A stretch of DNA of 64,000 nt from CAWCVR01 sp963799105. Lineage in GTDB: Bacteria; Acidobacteriota; Terriglobia; Bryobacterales; Bryobacteraceae. This document shows positions 50,747 to 59,812 of this stretch, piece after piece. The DNA is taken from assembly GCA_963799105.1 (NCBI GenBank), contig CAWCVR010000002.1, positions 682,001 to 746,000 of the forward strand, in the 5' to 3' direction. The position numbers and the translations under genes are program-made. Numbering within the stretch: position 1 is the first letter of the stretch; each line of letters begins with the position of its first letter. Under the pieces are notes generated by a model. That model was not told the DNA's origin, did no database searches, and was given only the letters and a program-made list of their open reading frames with translations.

Positions 50747-52483
50747 GTGATGAAAGTGAAATTGCGAACTCTCCTTCCCTGTTTGATCCTCTGGGCGCTG
50801 GCGCCGGCATACTCGCAGACGCCGCCCGCCGATCCGAACATCCCCCACCTGGAGAAGCGTGGGTTGGCCACACAACTCATCGTGGACGGCAGGCCTTTCC
50901 TGGCTCTTTCCGGCGAGCTGAGCAATACGATTTCCTCCAACCTGGAGTACATGAAGACGGTGTGGCCGATGCTGGCCAACAAGGTTCACCTGAACACCGT
51001 CCTGACGGGCATCGGCTGGTCCTGGATCGAGCCCGAGGAAGGAAAGTACGATTTCAGCGTCGCGGACGCCGCCATTGAGAACGCCCGGCAGAACAACGTA
51101 CACATCGCGTGGCTATGGTTCGCAAGCTGGAAAAACGGGATCTCGAGCTTCCCGCCGCCTTGGGTGAAGGCCGCCCAGGAGCGGTTCCCTCGCGCCCAGA
51201 TCGCGGACGGAAAGAGCGTGGAAGTCCTCTCGACCCTCGGTGAGAACAACCGGGAAGCCGACGCCCGCGCCTTCGCGGCCCTGATGCGCCACGTTCGCGA
51301 GGTGGACAAGACCCACCGGGTCGTCATGGTCCAACTGGAGAACGAAGTGGGCCTGATCGGCGACTCGCGCGACCGGTCGCCTCTGGGGAATGCGGCCTTT
51401 GCCAAGCCGGTCCCCAAGGAGTTGATGGACTACCTCCAGAAGAACAAGGACACCCTGCTGCCCGAGTTCCGCAAGATCTGGGAGGCTGCCGGCTTCAAGA
51501 CCTCCGGGACCTGGGAAGAGGTGTTCGGCAAAGGCCCCGGCAAGGCGGATGAAATCTTCATGGGCTGGAACTACTCGCGGTACATCAACCGCGTGGCGGA
51601 GGCCGGCAAGAAGGAATATCCCATCCCGATGTTCGTGAACGCCTGGATCGTCCAGCCCACCGACAACGTACCTGGCGATTATCCGAGCGGCGGCCCGCAA
51701 GACCACATGCACGACATCTGGCGCGCGGGTGCGCCGCAACTCGACATGTTGTGCCCGGACATCTATTTGCCCAACTTCGTCGAATTGACGGCCAGGTACA
51801 GCCGCTCCGGGAACCCGCTGTTCGTCCCTGAGTCGGCAGGCGACCTCCGTGGCGCCGCCAACGCCTTCTACGCCATCGGGCAACACCGCGCCATCGGCTA
51901 CTCGTCCATGGGGATCGACTCCATGGCGCGGGTGGCGGTGGAAGGCCCCGACTTTTTCGGAGAGTCAACGCGCGGGCTGCCCCCTATCGAGGCGCGGCCG
52001 CTGCCCGTGGCGTATGCGACCCTGGAGCAACTCGCCCCCTTCATTCTGGAGCACCAAAGCCAGGGAACCATCGCCGCGGCGTCGGTGAACAAGCAGAATC
52101 CCGAGGCGCGAATCGAACTGGGGGACTACACCCTGAACGTGACCCTGCAACGCGATCCCCGCACGTACAGCGTGGTGCCCGACCTGACCGGTTACGGCAT
52201 CTTCATGCTCGAGGGGCCCGGCGAGTACCTGATGGCGGGAAACAACCTCCAGATCACCTTCACTCCCCGTACGCCCGGGCCGCCGATCGCCGGACTCGCC
52301 TGGCAGGAGTCGGGCCAATTCGAGAACGGTAAGTGGATCCGCAACCGCATTCTGGGCGGCGACGATTCGGTGCTGAGGTACGACATGGTCACGGTCGCGG
52401 CCATGAACCAATCCGGCAGCGGCGTGCGCCTCACGGCCGGCGAGCGCGGCATCCAGAAGGTCAGGCTGTACCGCTACAGGTAA
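50747..52483 (+). CDS. Exported glycoside hydrolase, GH35/GH42-like beta-galactosidase type with DUF5597
   Basis: 578 residues with signal peptide (LRTLLPCLILWALAPAYSQ). The TIM-barrel has ETLSGEL-like start (LALSGELSNTISSNLEYMKT), the proposed acid/base Glu in MVQLENEVGLIGD, and a nucleophile Glu in PLFVPESAGDLR. The C-terminus carries a DUF5597-like beta domain (FMLEGPGEYLMAGNNLQITF). It probably hydrolyses beta-galactosides or related plant-polymer oligosaccharides. RBS GAGGTG directly precedes ATG 50747; ATG 50750 is possible too. It is alone in its region. Confidence 0.85.
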   Translation: MMKVKLRTLLPCLILWALAPAYSQTPPADPNIPHLEKRGLATQLIVDGRPFLALSGELSNTISSNLEYMKTVWPMLANKVHLNTVLTGIGWSWIEPEEGKYDFSVADAAIENARQNNVHIAWLWFASWKNGISSFPPPWVKAAQERFPRAQIADGKSVEVLSTLGENNREADARAFAALMRHVREVDKTHRVVMVQLENEVGLIGDSRDRSPLGNAAFAKPVPKELMDYLQKNKDTLLPEFRKIWEAAGFKTSGTWEEVFGKGPGKADEIFMGWNYSRYINRVAEAGKKEYPIPMFVNAWIVQPTDNVPGDYPSGGPQDHMHDIWRAGAPQLDMLCPDIYLPNFVELTARYSRSGNPLFVPESAGDLRGAANAFYAIGQHRAIGYSSMGIDSMARVAVEGPDFFGESTRGLPPIEARPLPVAYATLEQLAPFILEHQSQGTIAAASVNKQNPEARIELGDYTLNVTLQRDPRTYSVVPDLTGYGIFMLEGPGEYLMAGNNLQITFTPRTPGPPIAGLAWQESGQFENGKWIRNRILGGDDSVLRYDMVTVAAMNQSGSGVRLTAGERGIQKVRLYRYR

Positions 52484-52661
52484 GACGGAGCCGCCACCAG
52501 GCTGAGGCGTTCCAGCAGGACCCTGGGACCGCCTCGGCCGGCTGGCCCTCCGAAACCCCGCTTGCCCTAGACCACCCCCATCGAAGCCCGGTTTCAGCCC
52601 CCCACCAGCATTCATATGGTACCCGCAGTACCTCTTGCCGGGCCGCGTCCCCGCCGATGGA

Positions 52662-53396
52662 ATGGACATGAATACGAACTTCGATCTCGATTCCACCGCG
52701 GCCGCCTCGCTTCCAATGCCGGCGCGAGTGTTTCCTGTGCGCTTCCTCGCGATATGCGCGGTCGCGCTCTTCCTCTCTACCAACCTGTTTGCCGCTCCCG
52801 TTCAGATGGTCTTCGACAACGTCAACGGCGCGGTAATGTTCGGCGTGTACGTCGGCCCGTACTCCGGCACGATGGACGGCGCACCAATCACGCTGTTCTG
52901 TGTGGACGACTCCAACGAAGTGCAGTTCGGAGAACAGTGGGACGCCAATCTGACACCGATCACCTCCGGATCGGACCTCAGCGATACACGCTGGGGCGGC
53001 GAGCCGGACGCTTCCGTGCTTTATCAGGAGGCGGCTTGGCTTTCTCAACAGTACACGTCGCAACCCGTCGGCGAATACGGCGATATTCAAGCAACCATCT
53101 GGCAGCTCTTCTCCAGCACCGCACCCACGCCGAGTTCGTCGTATTGGCTAGAGCAGGCGCAAAGCAATTACGCTTCCGTCAGTTACGGAGATTTCGTCGT
53201 CATCACCAATACCGGCCCGGTGGAACAGACTGGGCAGATCCAGGAGTTCATCGCTCAACTGCCATCGAATGAGAGACTTGAGTTCAGCGATCCAACGCAG
53301 GCGAATGTCACGCCTGAGCCCGGCACACAAGCGATGATCGGACTGGTCCTGGTCGGCGCGGGCTGGCTTTGCCGCAGACGCCGGACAAAGCGGTGA
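52662..53396 (+). CDS. PEP-CTERM sorted exopolysaccharide-associated protein
   Basis: About 244 residues. Signal peptide VFPVRFLAICAVALFLSTNL and a C-terminal PEP-CTERM signal (TPEPGTQAMIGLVLVGAG then CRRRRTKR) for exosortase processing. The middle is a beta-rich, non-enzymatic domain (MDGAPITLFCVDDSNEVQFG). Start is ATG 52662 or 52668; both precede the signal peptide by 20-30 residues. Role: extracellular matrix or surface, by family. Confidence 0.85.
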   Translation: MDMNTNFDLDSTAAASLPMPARVFPVRFLAICAVALFLSTNLFAAPVQMVFDNVNGAVMFGVYVGPYSGTMDGAPITLFCVDDSNEVQFGEQWDANLTPITSGSDLSDTRWGGEPDASVLYQEAAWLSQQYTSQPVGEYGDIQATIWQLFSSTAPTPSSSYWLEQAQSNYASVSYGDFVVITNTGPVEQTGQIQEFIAQLPSNERLEFSDPTQANVTPEPGTQAMIGLVLVGAGWLCRRRRTKR

Positions 53397-53489
53397 TTCA
53401 CCCTGGCTTCGCCACCGGCACGGCCGGGTGCCGGTTGCTCCGCGTCCCCCGGCCCCTGCCCGCGGCGCGAGCCATCGGATGCCGCGATT

Positions 53490-54668
53490 CTACGCCGGCG
53501 CGGTCAGCAGACTGTCGTTGGGGTAGAAGTGGTCCACGTTCTCCGGCGTGATGATCTGGTGGGTCGTGAACACGGCGGGCGGTACGGCTTTCTTCCCCAG
53601 GATGTCCAGCGCCAAACGCAACAGCCCGTCGCCGTACTTCTCGGGGAAGTACGCTACCGACGCAATCAGCCGGGTATGCGGCGAGCGCAATTCCGCGCGC
53701 GCTTCCGATTCGGCGTTCTGTCCGACAATGGCGCATTCGCTGGCGCGGCCGGCTTCCTGAAACGCCCGCAACGCCCCCAGAGCGCTCGGGTCGTTGGCCG
53801 CTCCCACCAGGATGCGCTTCGCCTTCGACTCCCGCAGATACTTGCGCACCCTCTCGAGCGTGGTCTGGAACTGTCCGTCGCCGTCGATGGACACCGTCCG
53901 GCAAGCCTCGGGAATCCGCATCACCTCGGAAACACCCGTCAGGATGCCGCGAATGCGCGCCTTGGGCAGCGACCCCGCCCGTTGCAATTCCACCAACAGA
54001 ATCTCGTCCGGTTCGCTGGCCCAGTGCCGCTTCGCCCAACGGCCCAAAAAGTGTCCGGCCATCAGCCCGGCCTGGTAGTTGTTAGCGCCGAAATAGGTCG
54101 CGCCGGGATGCGGAATGTCGATGGCTATGAACGGGATCCGGGCCTCCATGTATTTCGAGGCGATGGCCGGCGCGATCATCTCGTCGGTCTGGAACTCGAT
54201 CACCAGGTCCACCCGCTCGCGGATCAGGTAGTCGGCGGTGCGTAGCGCAATCTTGGGCTGGTACCGGTTGTCCACCGTGATCAGTTCCACGTGCTCACGC
54301 TCGGCAGCTACCGCCAGGCCGGTCCGGACGTCCCGGTCGAAGGACGTGTCCTGCCCCTGCGCGGCATAGCCCACGCGATACAGCCTGCGGCGGCGAACCT
54401 CCGAGGCCAGGCGGTAGCGGTTCTCGCCCACCTTGTCGAGGAAGCCGCATTGGTGCAGCGTGTAGAGCAACCGGAAACACATGCCCTTGTTGAATGCGGT
54501 GCGCGCCACCACGTCCCTCAGCCGCAACACGTCTCCAGCCGACTGGAACGCCTCCAGAATCCGCGAGGCGTGCACCAGCGACTTGACCATGTACCGGCTG
54601 TGATTGGAGGTCTTCAAAGTGGACTCGCTCAACGACATCTGTTCTATCAGTTTTGGAGGTCGAAACAC
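53490..54668 (-). CDS. Hybrid regulator: IclR-type HTH plus periplasmic sugar-binding-like domain
   Basis: 392 residues. The N-terminus has an IclR-like winged helix (KSLVHASRILEAFQSAGDVL, LRDVVARTAFNKGMCFRLLY), followed by a periplasmic-binding-protein type I domain (DVRTGLAVAAEREHVELITV, FIAIDIPHPGATYFGANNYQ, RILVGAANDPSALGALRAFQ). No signal peptide or membrane segment. The sensor domain is that of LacI-type and sugar ABC systems, but the HTH is of the IclR type, an unusual combination. It should act as a sugar-responsive cytoplasmic repressor or activator. The glycoside hydrolase nearby is a possible target. Confidence 0.8.
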   Translation of the reverse strand: MFRPPKLIEQMSLSESTLKTSNHSRYMVKSLVHASRILEAFQSAGDVLRLRDVVARTAFNKGMCFRLLYTLHQCGFLDKVGENRYRLASEVRRRRLYRVGYAAQGQDTSFDRDVRTGLAVAAEREHVELITVDNRYQPKIALRTADYLIRERVDLVIEFQTDEMIAPAIASKYMEARIPFIAIDIPHPGATYFGANNYQAGLMAGHFLGRWAKRHWASEPDEILLVELQRAGSLPKARIRGILTGVSEVMRIPEACRTVSIDGDGQFQTTLERVRKYLRESKAKRILVGAANDPSALGALRAFQEAGRASECAIVGQNAESEARAELRSPHTRLIASVAYFPEKYGDGLLRLALDILGKKAVPPAVFTTHQIITPENVDHFYPNDSLLTAPA

Positions 54669-54963
54669 AAGTGGCGGCGCTCTGTGTCAGTCCGGAAGCC
54701 GCCGCAGCCGCAGGACTGGCTCAATGCCCATGTTCCGCGGCCCGCAGGCACTGGCCGGCCGTTTCGCAATACGAAAAAGAGCCTCTGCCGGCGGCATCTG
54801 GAGGGATGCGCCCGCCGTGGCGAGCCTCATCATTTTCAGAAGCCTGTGGGGCATCGGGCTGCTCGAATGGAAGGGCGCCAGCGCCCGCACCCGGACGTGG
54901 CTGTTTGCGACCATGCTGGCGCCGGCCCGCTCTCAAGTGAGCCCGGCTCGACCGGCGGAGCCG
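54669..54963. other. Intergenic stretch between the hybrid regulator and the HAF-repeat gene
   Basis: No gene, promoter or repeat is recognised. Confidence 0.4.
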
Positions 54964-56022
54964 TCACCGGGGCTGCGCCGGAGGCGCCGGATGGCACGCT
55001 TCCGGCGGCACTCCTTGCAGCGTTGCCGGTGACCGGGAACGCAACAGGCGCGTTGCCATAACCATTGCCCGCCGCCGCCATCCGGCCGCCATCAGCAGGG
55101 CCCCCGCCAGGCACAGAACCAACGCGGAGGGTTCGGGGACCGGCGTTCCGTCCCCAACGATCTGGCCGTCGTCGTTGATGTGCGTGGCGGTCCCGCTGGT
55201 GTAACCGTCCAGGCCGAGAAACTGAAATCCTCCGGAAGCGGTCCACACCGCGGGCCGGCCCTGGTAGCTGCCGAGAACCTCGCCTTCATTGTTGATGTCG
55301 GCGGGCGCAAACGAAGCACCGAAGTTCACGATTCCGGCCGGAGTCCACAAGAACCCCTGGCCGCCAACCAGCGTTCCGACGATCCAGCCGGCGTCGTTAA
55401 TCGCAGCGATATACGACTCCCGTCCGCCGAAGTTCAGGATCGAAAGAGACGAGGGACCGCCCGCGGCGCCAGAGTCGTTCCCATACGGGAAGGGATCCTC
55501 CTCGTAGGCGATCTCGCCCAAGTCGTTGATGTCGGTGGCAATTACGGATCCGCCATCGCCGATCTTCGAGATTCCCGCGCCTTGCGACCACATGAAAGCG
55601 AAGACATCGCCCGAGCTGTCGACGCTCTGTCCCACGATCTGGCCGGCATTGTTGATGGCGGTCGGAATCGTCCCTGAGCCGCCGAGCGTCCCCAGGGGGA
55701 CCATGCCCGACGACGCGGACCAGAAGAACCCGTATTCGTAGCCGCTCTGGTCCTCGTACATTCCGACGATCTGACCGCCGTCGTTGATATCGACAGCCAT
55801 CGAAAAGAAGGACGGCACACCTAGAGAGACAACGCCCATCGGTGACGAAACCGAAACCTCGGCTGCGGCACCCCCGGCATAGCCCACGGCCACGCCCGAG
55901 TCGTTCAGCGACAGCACCGAGTCCAAGCCCAGCGAAACGGGAGATGCCGAAGGCGAACTCCAATACATGGAGCTTGCCGAAAGAGGAATAGCCAGAGAGA
56001 AACAGAGGATTAACTTGCCCAC
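54964..56022 (-). CDS. HAF-repeat PEP-CTERM protein with extra C-terminal tail
   Basis: 352 residues with signal peptide (MGKLILCFSLAIPLSASS) and about seven HAF-type repeats (IN-GQIVG patterns such as DINDGGQIVGMYEDQSGYEY and AINNAGQIVGQSVDSSGDVF). A PEP-CTERM signal (VPEPSALVLCLAGALLMAAG, then WRRRAM) is followed by about 32 further residues, whereas PEP-CTERM proteins normally end at the Arg cluster. Loss of the stop codon or a frame change may have extended it. Surface-associated by family. Confidence 0.8.
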   Translation of the reverse strand: MGKLILCFSLAIPLSASSMYWSSPSASPVSLGLDSVLSLNDSGVAVGYAGGAAAEVSVSSPMGVVSLGVPSFFSMAVDINDGGQIVGMYEDQSGYEYGFFWSASSGMVPLGTLGGSGTIPTAINNAGQIVGQSVDSSGDVFAFMWSQGAGISKIGDGGSVIATDINDLGEIAYEEDPFPYGNDSGAAGGPSSLSILNFGGRESYIAAINDAGWIVGTLVGGQGFLWTPAGIVNFGASFAPADINNEGEVLGSYQGRPAVWTASGGFQFLGLDGYTSGTATHINDDGQIVGDGTPVPEPSALVLCLAGALLMAAGWRRRAMVMATRLLRSRSPATLQGVPPEACHPAPPAQPR

Positions 56023-56126
56023 ACTTGATGTGTAAGCTGCCCATCGGCGGGGAACAAGGTTCTTTCGTTCCAGTACTTTAGTGATGGAGGACTAGTCTCG
56101 AGGGCAGGCCTGTTCGGGCGCGGGCG

Positions 56127-56687
56127 CTACTTCCGAGGCGCTTCCGGCACGCCATCGCCCGTCTTGAAGTACGCGTTGTCTCGACGAAGGCCCGCCACGG
56201 AGGCCACCAGGCTGTCCGGAAACTCCTGGATGCGAGCGTTGTATTTCTCCAGCATCCGGTTGTACCGGCTCCGCGCCACGGCCACCTGGTTGTCGCAGGT
56301 GGCCAGTTCTTCTTTCCATTGCGCGAAGGCCTTGTCGGATTGCAAACGCGGGTCCCGGTTGGCGTCCGCCATGAGGCGTCCGAGCACCGCCGATAAACGG
56401 CGGTTGGCCGCCAGTTTCTCCCGCGGAGTCCGCGCGCCCGCCATCGCCTGGCGGGCGGCGGGGATGTCCCGGGCGGCCATGGCGGCGAACTCGCCCAATC
56501 CCTCATTCGACGCCAAGCGCGAGATGAGCGCCGCGCGGCGCTCCAGGGCCACGCCGACGTTGGACCACTCGGCACGCGCGGCTTTCCGTTGGGCCGACAG
56601 ATCGCGCCTGATCCTGAGGTACTGGTTGCCGCATTCCAGCGCCACCAGCGCCGCGACCACTCCCCCGAGAATCAGAGCAGTTTTCAT
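56127..56687 (-). CDS. lemA: LemA-family protein
   Basis: 186 residues. Single N-terminal transmembrane helix (ALILGGVVAALVALECGNQY), then a helical bundle with the LemA patterns EWSNVGVALERRAALISRL and ATCDNQVAVARSRYNRMLEK plus YNARIQEFPDSLVA. The family is a membrane-anchored coiled-coil protein of unclear role. It has no operon partner here (lemA is often next to a TPM/htpX gene; none is present). Confidence 0.87.
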   Translation of the reverse strand: MKTALILGGVVAALVALECGNQYLRIRRDLSAQRKAARAEWSNVGVALERRAALISRLASNEGLGEFAAMAARDIPAARQAMAGARTPREKLAANRRLSAVLGRLMADANRDPRLQSDKAFAQWKEELATCDNQVAVARSRYNRMLEKYNARIQEFPDSLVASVAGLRRDNAYFKTGDGVPEAPRK

Positions 56688-56842
56688 CCAACCCCCCGGT
56701 TCCGCCGGGGACTGTTATACCCGCCAGCGCGCTTCCGTCGCCCCGCTTTCGGCCCCGGATGCTTCACCTTCAGGCGATTTCCAGTGTACTACGAGACTCG
56801 CCTGGATTCCCCCAGGCCGCATTTGTTAAACTGGAATTCTGT

Positions 56843-56916
56843 TGGGACGTCGTCTAACGGTAAGACTGCAGACTCTGGATCTGCGTATCGGGGTTCGAAT
56901 CCCTGCGTCCCAGCCA
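56843..56916 (+). tRNA. tRNA-Gln (anticodon CTG)
   Basis: Acceptor stem TGGGACG pairs with CGTCCCA; the D arm is GTCTAACGGTAAGAC; the anticodon stem-loop GCAGA-CTCTGGA-TCTGC gives anticodon CTG, and the T arm GGGGTTCGAATCCC is canonical. The 3' CCA is encoded (56914-56916). Read from the sequence. Confidence 0.95.
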
Positions 56917-57077
56917 TCCATCCCCGGCCCGGATATCCGTCAGCCCCTCCGTTGACCCCAGCAGCAGCGTATCGCGCGGACCTATTCTCGGGAACTTCGG
57001 GATCCGGCTGGGTGTCTCACCTGCGGGCTTGTGAACCGAACCGGGTCATTCTACGGAGTCGTTCCCGGGTCCTTGCG

Positions 57078-57377
57078 ATGCTGGCAGTCCTGGCCGTGGT
57101 GGCTGGCGCCAAGCGGGGGACCGGGAAATACTCGACTGGCCGGGACGCCACGCTGATCGTGGTTGGCACGTTTCGCCGCGGATGGACCTTTCCCTGGTTC
57201 GACGGCTGGCATGTGACTGGCATGATCGACGTCGAGGAGGCCCTCTACGGACGGCCGCCGGCCAAGCGGATAGCCTACCGCTTCGTGTGCAACTGCAGTT
57301 GCGGCTACCGGCCTTCGTCCGACTTCGGCAGCATCCCCAAAAAAGGGATCTGGTTCCTGCGGCCTGAAGACGCGTAA
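57078..57377 (+). CDS. Small exported hypothetical protein
   Basis: 99 residues starting MLAVLAVVAGAKRGTGKYST; the hydrophobic N-terminus may be a signal peptide. FVCNCSCGYRPS carries three closely spaced cysteines, which could bind a metal or form disulfides. No family recognised. Preceded by TTG 57072 as an alternative start. Confidence 0.55.
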   Translation: MLAVLAVVAGAKRGTGKYSTGRDATLIVVGTFRRGWTFPWFDGWHVTGMIDVEEALYGRPPAKRIAYRFVCNCSCGYRPSSDFGSIPKKGIWFLRPEDA

Positions 57378-57552
57378 ACCTGGGCGCCCACCACCGGCTG
57401 CGTGGGCCCCGGAATTCGACCTCTCTCCAAACGCCCGCTCGGGAGCGGCCGGCGTTAGGCCACTCCACGCACCCCTGGTTCCGCAGGGTACGTAAGCCCG
57501 GGAAGACCGCCGGCAATCGTCCTGTTTGCCCGACAGCTCGGGCTTGCCCCCA

Positions 57553-58044
57553 TCAGGGGCGGAAACTCGGGTGAACTTGCTCGCTGACCGTCTGCCGCGG
57601 GGAGTCAACCAAGGTGAGGCGGAAACCAACGTCCCGGAAGACCGGGTAATACCGGACGCCGCCGCGCCGCAGCGTCGCCAGGCTCAACTCGACATCTTCG
57701 CTCTGGCGGCCGTCCTGAATCGAGAGAGTGGCCCTGGTTGCGTTGCGAACGGCCCGCGCGGCGGGGTTCCAGATCAGGAGCAGGTGGTCCTGGCGCTGCT
57801 GTGCCCGGAATCCGAAGGGCAGCGGCTCGATACGGATTGGCGTTCTTGTGACGCCCCTATGGATAAAGCCGGCGGCCAGGCAGACCAGCGCGGCAAGGGC
57901 GGCGACTCCCCAGCGATAGCGGCGGCGACGGCCCCGGACGGGCGCGGTTGCCTGCCGAGTCTCCATACCAACCTCCAACTCTTCGTAGGCGGGAGCGGGA
58001 CTTTCCTCGATACTCTCACGTTCACACACGGGCATTCGTTTCAT
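57553..58044 (-). CDS. Membrane-anchored hypothetical protein
   Basis: 163 residues: acidic N-terminus, basic RGRRRRYRWG stretch, one transmembrane helix (GVAALAALVCLAAGFIHRGV) and a C-terminal beta domain (PLPFGFRAQQRQDHLLLIWN, GVRYYPVFRDVGFRLTLVD). The arrangement resembles anti-sigma-associated or sensor-type proteins, but no sigma gene is next to it. Function unknown. Confidence 0.65.
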   Translation of the reverse strand: MKRMPVCERESIEESPAPAYEELEVGMETRQATAPVRGRRRRYRWGVAALAALVCLAAGFIHRGVTRTPIRIEPLPFGFRAQQRQDHLLLIWNPAARAVRNATRATLSIQDGRQSEDVELSLATLRRGGVRYYPVFRDVGFRLTLVDSPRQTVSEQVHPSFRP

Positions 58045-58337
58045 CCTTTGTCCTGCAGCGGGTTGAAATACTCGCGATGGGCGATGCCAGCCGCATCGCT
58101 ACGCCAGGCAATGCCTCGATCGGCGAGCGAAATGCGACTTGGGGCAGCGGAGCCAGCCGCGGCTTTTCAACCGGCTGGTAGCGGACTCAGGTCCATTTTC
58201 GCAGGCGCAAATTACATTCGAATGACTTCGGAGTTACGCGCGGGCAAATCCAGCGCCGATCGCTCAAAAACCGGGAAACGGAGAAACCGGTCCGAAGTTC
58301 ATCATGATGCAACAGTGGGCTGATAAACAGGTCTGTT
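58045..58337. other. Intergenic stretch upstream of the PstS-OmpA gene
   Basis: Contains the divergent upstream regions of two genes; no promoter or repeat could be assigned. Confidence 0.35.
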
Positions 58338-59744
58338 ATGCCACAAGAAAAACAGTCGAAAGGCCGTTCGGGCCGCCTCCTGGTGTTCGCGGCCGTGATC
58401 CTGTTCCTGATCGGCGGGGGAGTGGCTCTGTGGCGCTTCTATCCGCAACTCTTGCAGAAAATGGGTAAGGCACCCGCGCCCGCGCAGCCCGAGATCGTTC
58501 TTAGCATGCACGGTTCCAATACCATCGGCGCACAACTGGCCGGTGCGCTGGCGGAGGCGTTCCTGAAACGGCAGGGCGCCCAGGCAATAAGCACTGTGGC
58601 GGGGCAACGCGCCGACGAGTTCCGCGTGCTTGGGACCATGCCCGGAGATGCGCGCCCCAAGGCGATCGAAATTCAGGCCCACGGCTCTGGCACCGCGTTT
58701 CCCGACCTGGCAGCGGGAAAATGCGATATCGGCATGGCCTCGCGGCCGATCAAACCGGAGGAGGAGGCGGCCCTCGCCAAATTGGGCGACATGACATCGC
58801 CGGCTTGCGAGCACGTGGTGGGGTTGGACGGGCTGGCCATCATCGTGAACAAGAGCAATGCCGTATCGGCGCTGACCACCAGCCAGGTGGCCAGGATCTT
58901 CACGGGCGAGATCGCGGACTGGCGGGACGCCGGGGGCGCCGCCGCTCCCATCAAGGTTCTGGCGCGCGACGATAAATCGGGCACCTACGACACCTTCAAG
59001 GCGCTGGTTCTGGGCAAGGGCCAGTTGGTGGCCGGCGCCGTGCGCCTCGAGGACAGCCGCGATCTCTCCGACCGCGTCGCCAGCGATCCCAACGCCATCG
59101 GCTTCATCGGCCTGCCCTACATTCGGAGCGCCAAGGCCGTCGCCGTTTCGGAGGCGGGAACCACGCCTCTCGTGCCCAACCGCCTGACCGTGGCCACCGA
59201 AGACTACCTGTTGTCGCGGCGGCTGTTCTTCTACATTGCGGCATCGCCCGATCCTCTGGTGCGCAGGTTCGTGGAGTTCGCCCTGGGAAGCGACGGCCAG
59301 GACATCGTGGCGCAGAACGGTTTCGTGGAACTGAACGTGAAGGCCGGGTCCGCCGCGGCCGCTGCCAACTCCACTCTCGAATACCTGCGCGAAATCGCCG
59401 GCGCCGAGCGGCTCAGCCTGAACTTTCGCTTCCGGCCGGGAAGCAGCGAACTGGACAACCGGGCGCTGGCGGACCTCGACCGCGTGGCGGGCTTTCTGTC
59501 AAGCCCGGACCAGAACCGCGGCGGGGTCGTGCTGTGCGGGTTTTCGGATTCGATTGGGGAAAGCGAAACCAACCAGGCAATCTCGTTGCAGCGGGCCAAC
59601 GCGGTGGCGGAGGAGTTCCGGCGCAGGGGCATCGCCCCGGCCGCGGTGTCCGGTTTCGGGGCCGGCAATCCGGTGGCGTCGAACAAGACCGAGGAGGGGC
59701 GCGAGAAGAACCGGCGCGTCGAGGCGTGGCTGCGCTCCATGTGA
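58338..59744 (+). CDS. PstS-like phosphate-binding domain fused to an OmpA peptidoglycan-binding domain
   Basis: 468 residues. N-terminal membrane anchor (LLVFAAVILFLIGGGVALWR), then a PstS-type periplasmic binding domain (SMHGSNTIGAQLAGALAEAF, HGSGTAFPDLAAGKCDIGMA, DKSGTYDTFKALVLGKGQ), then from about residue 350 an OmpA-like domain (FRFRPGSSELDNRALADLDR, FSDSIGESETNQAISLQRAN, KTEEGREKNRRVEAWL). The fusion ties an anion-binding protein to peptidoglycan. No pst transporter genes are adjacent. Binding of phosphate is by family, not shown. Confidence 0.85.
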   Translation: MPQEKQSKGRSGRLLVFAAVILFLIGGGVALWRFYPQLLQKMGKAPAPAQPEIVLSMHGSNTIGAQLAGALAEAFLKRQGAQAISTVAGQRADEFRVLGTMPGDARPKAIEIQAHGSGTAFPDLAAGKCDIGMASRPIKPEEEAALAKLGDMTSPACEHVVGLDGLAIIVNKSNAVSALTTSQVARIFTGEIADWRDAGGAAAPIKVLARDDKSGTYDTFKALVLGKGQLVAGAVRLEDSRDLSDRVASDPNAIGFIGLPYIRSAKAVAVSEAGTTPLVPNRLTVATEDYLLSRRLFFYIAASPDPLVRRFVEFALGSDGQDIVAQNGFVELNVKAGSAAAAANSTLEYLREIAGAERLSLNFRFRPGSSELDNRALADLDRVAGFLSSPDQNRGGVVLCGFSDSIGESETNQAISLQRANAVAEEFRRRGIAPAAVSGFGAGNPVASNKTEEGREKNRRVEAWLRSM

Positions 59745-59812
59745 GGAACGGCGGCCGGGCAAACCCGTACCGGCGGCCCGCCAGGCCCGGCGGCATGCAA
59801 TAATCGGCACCG

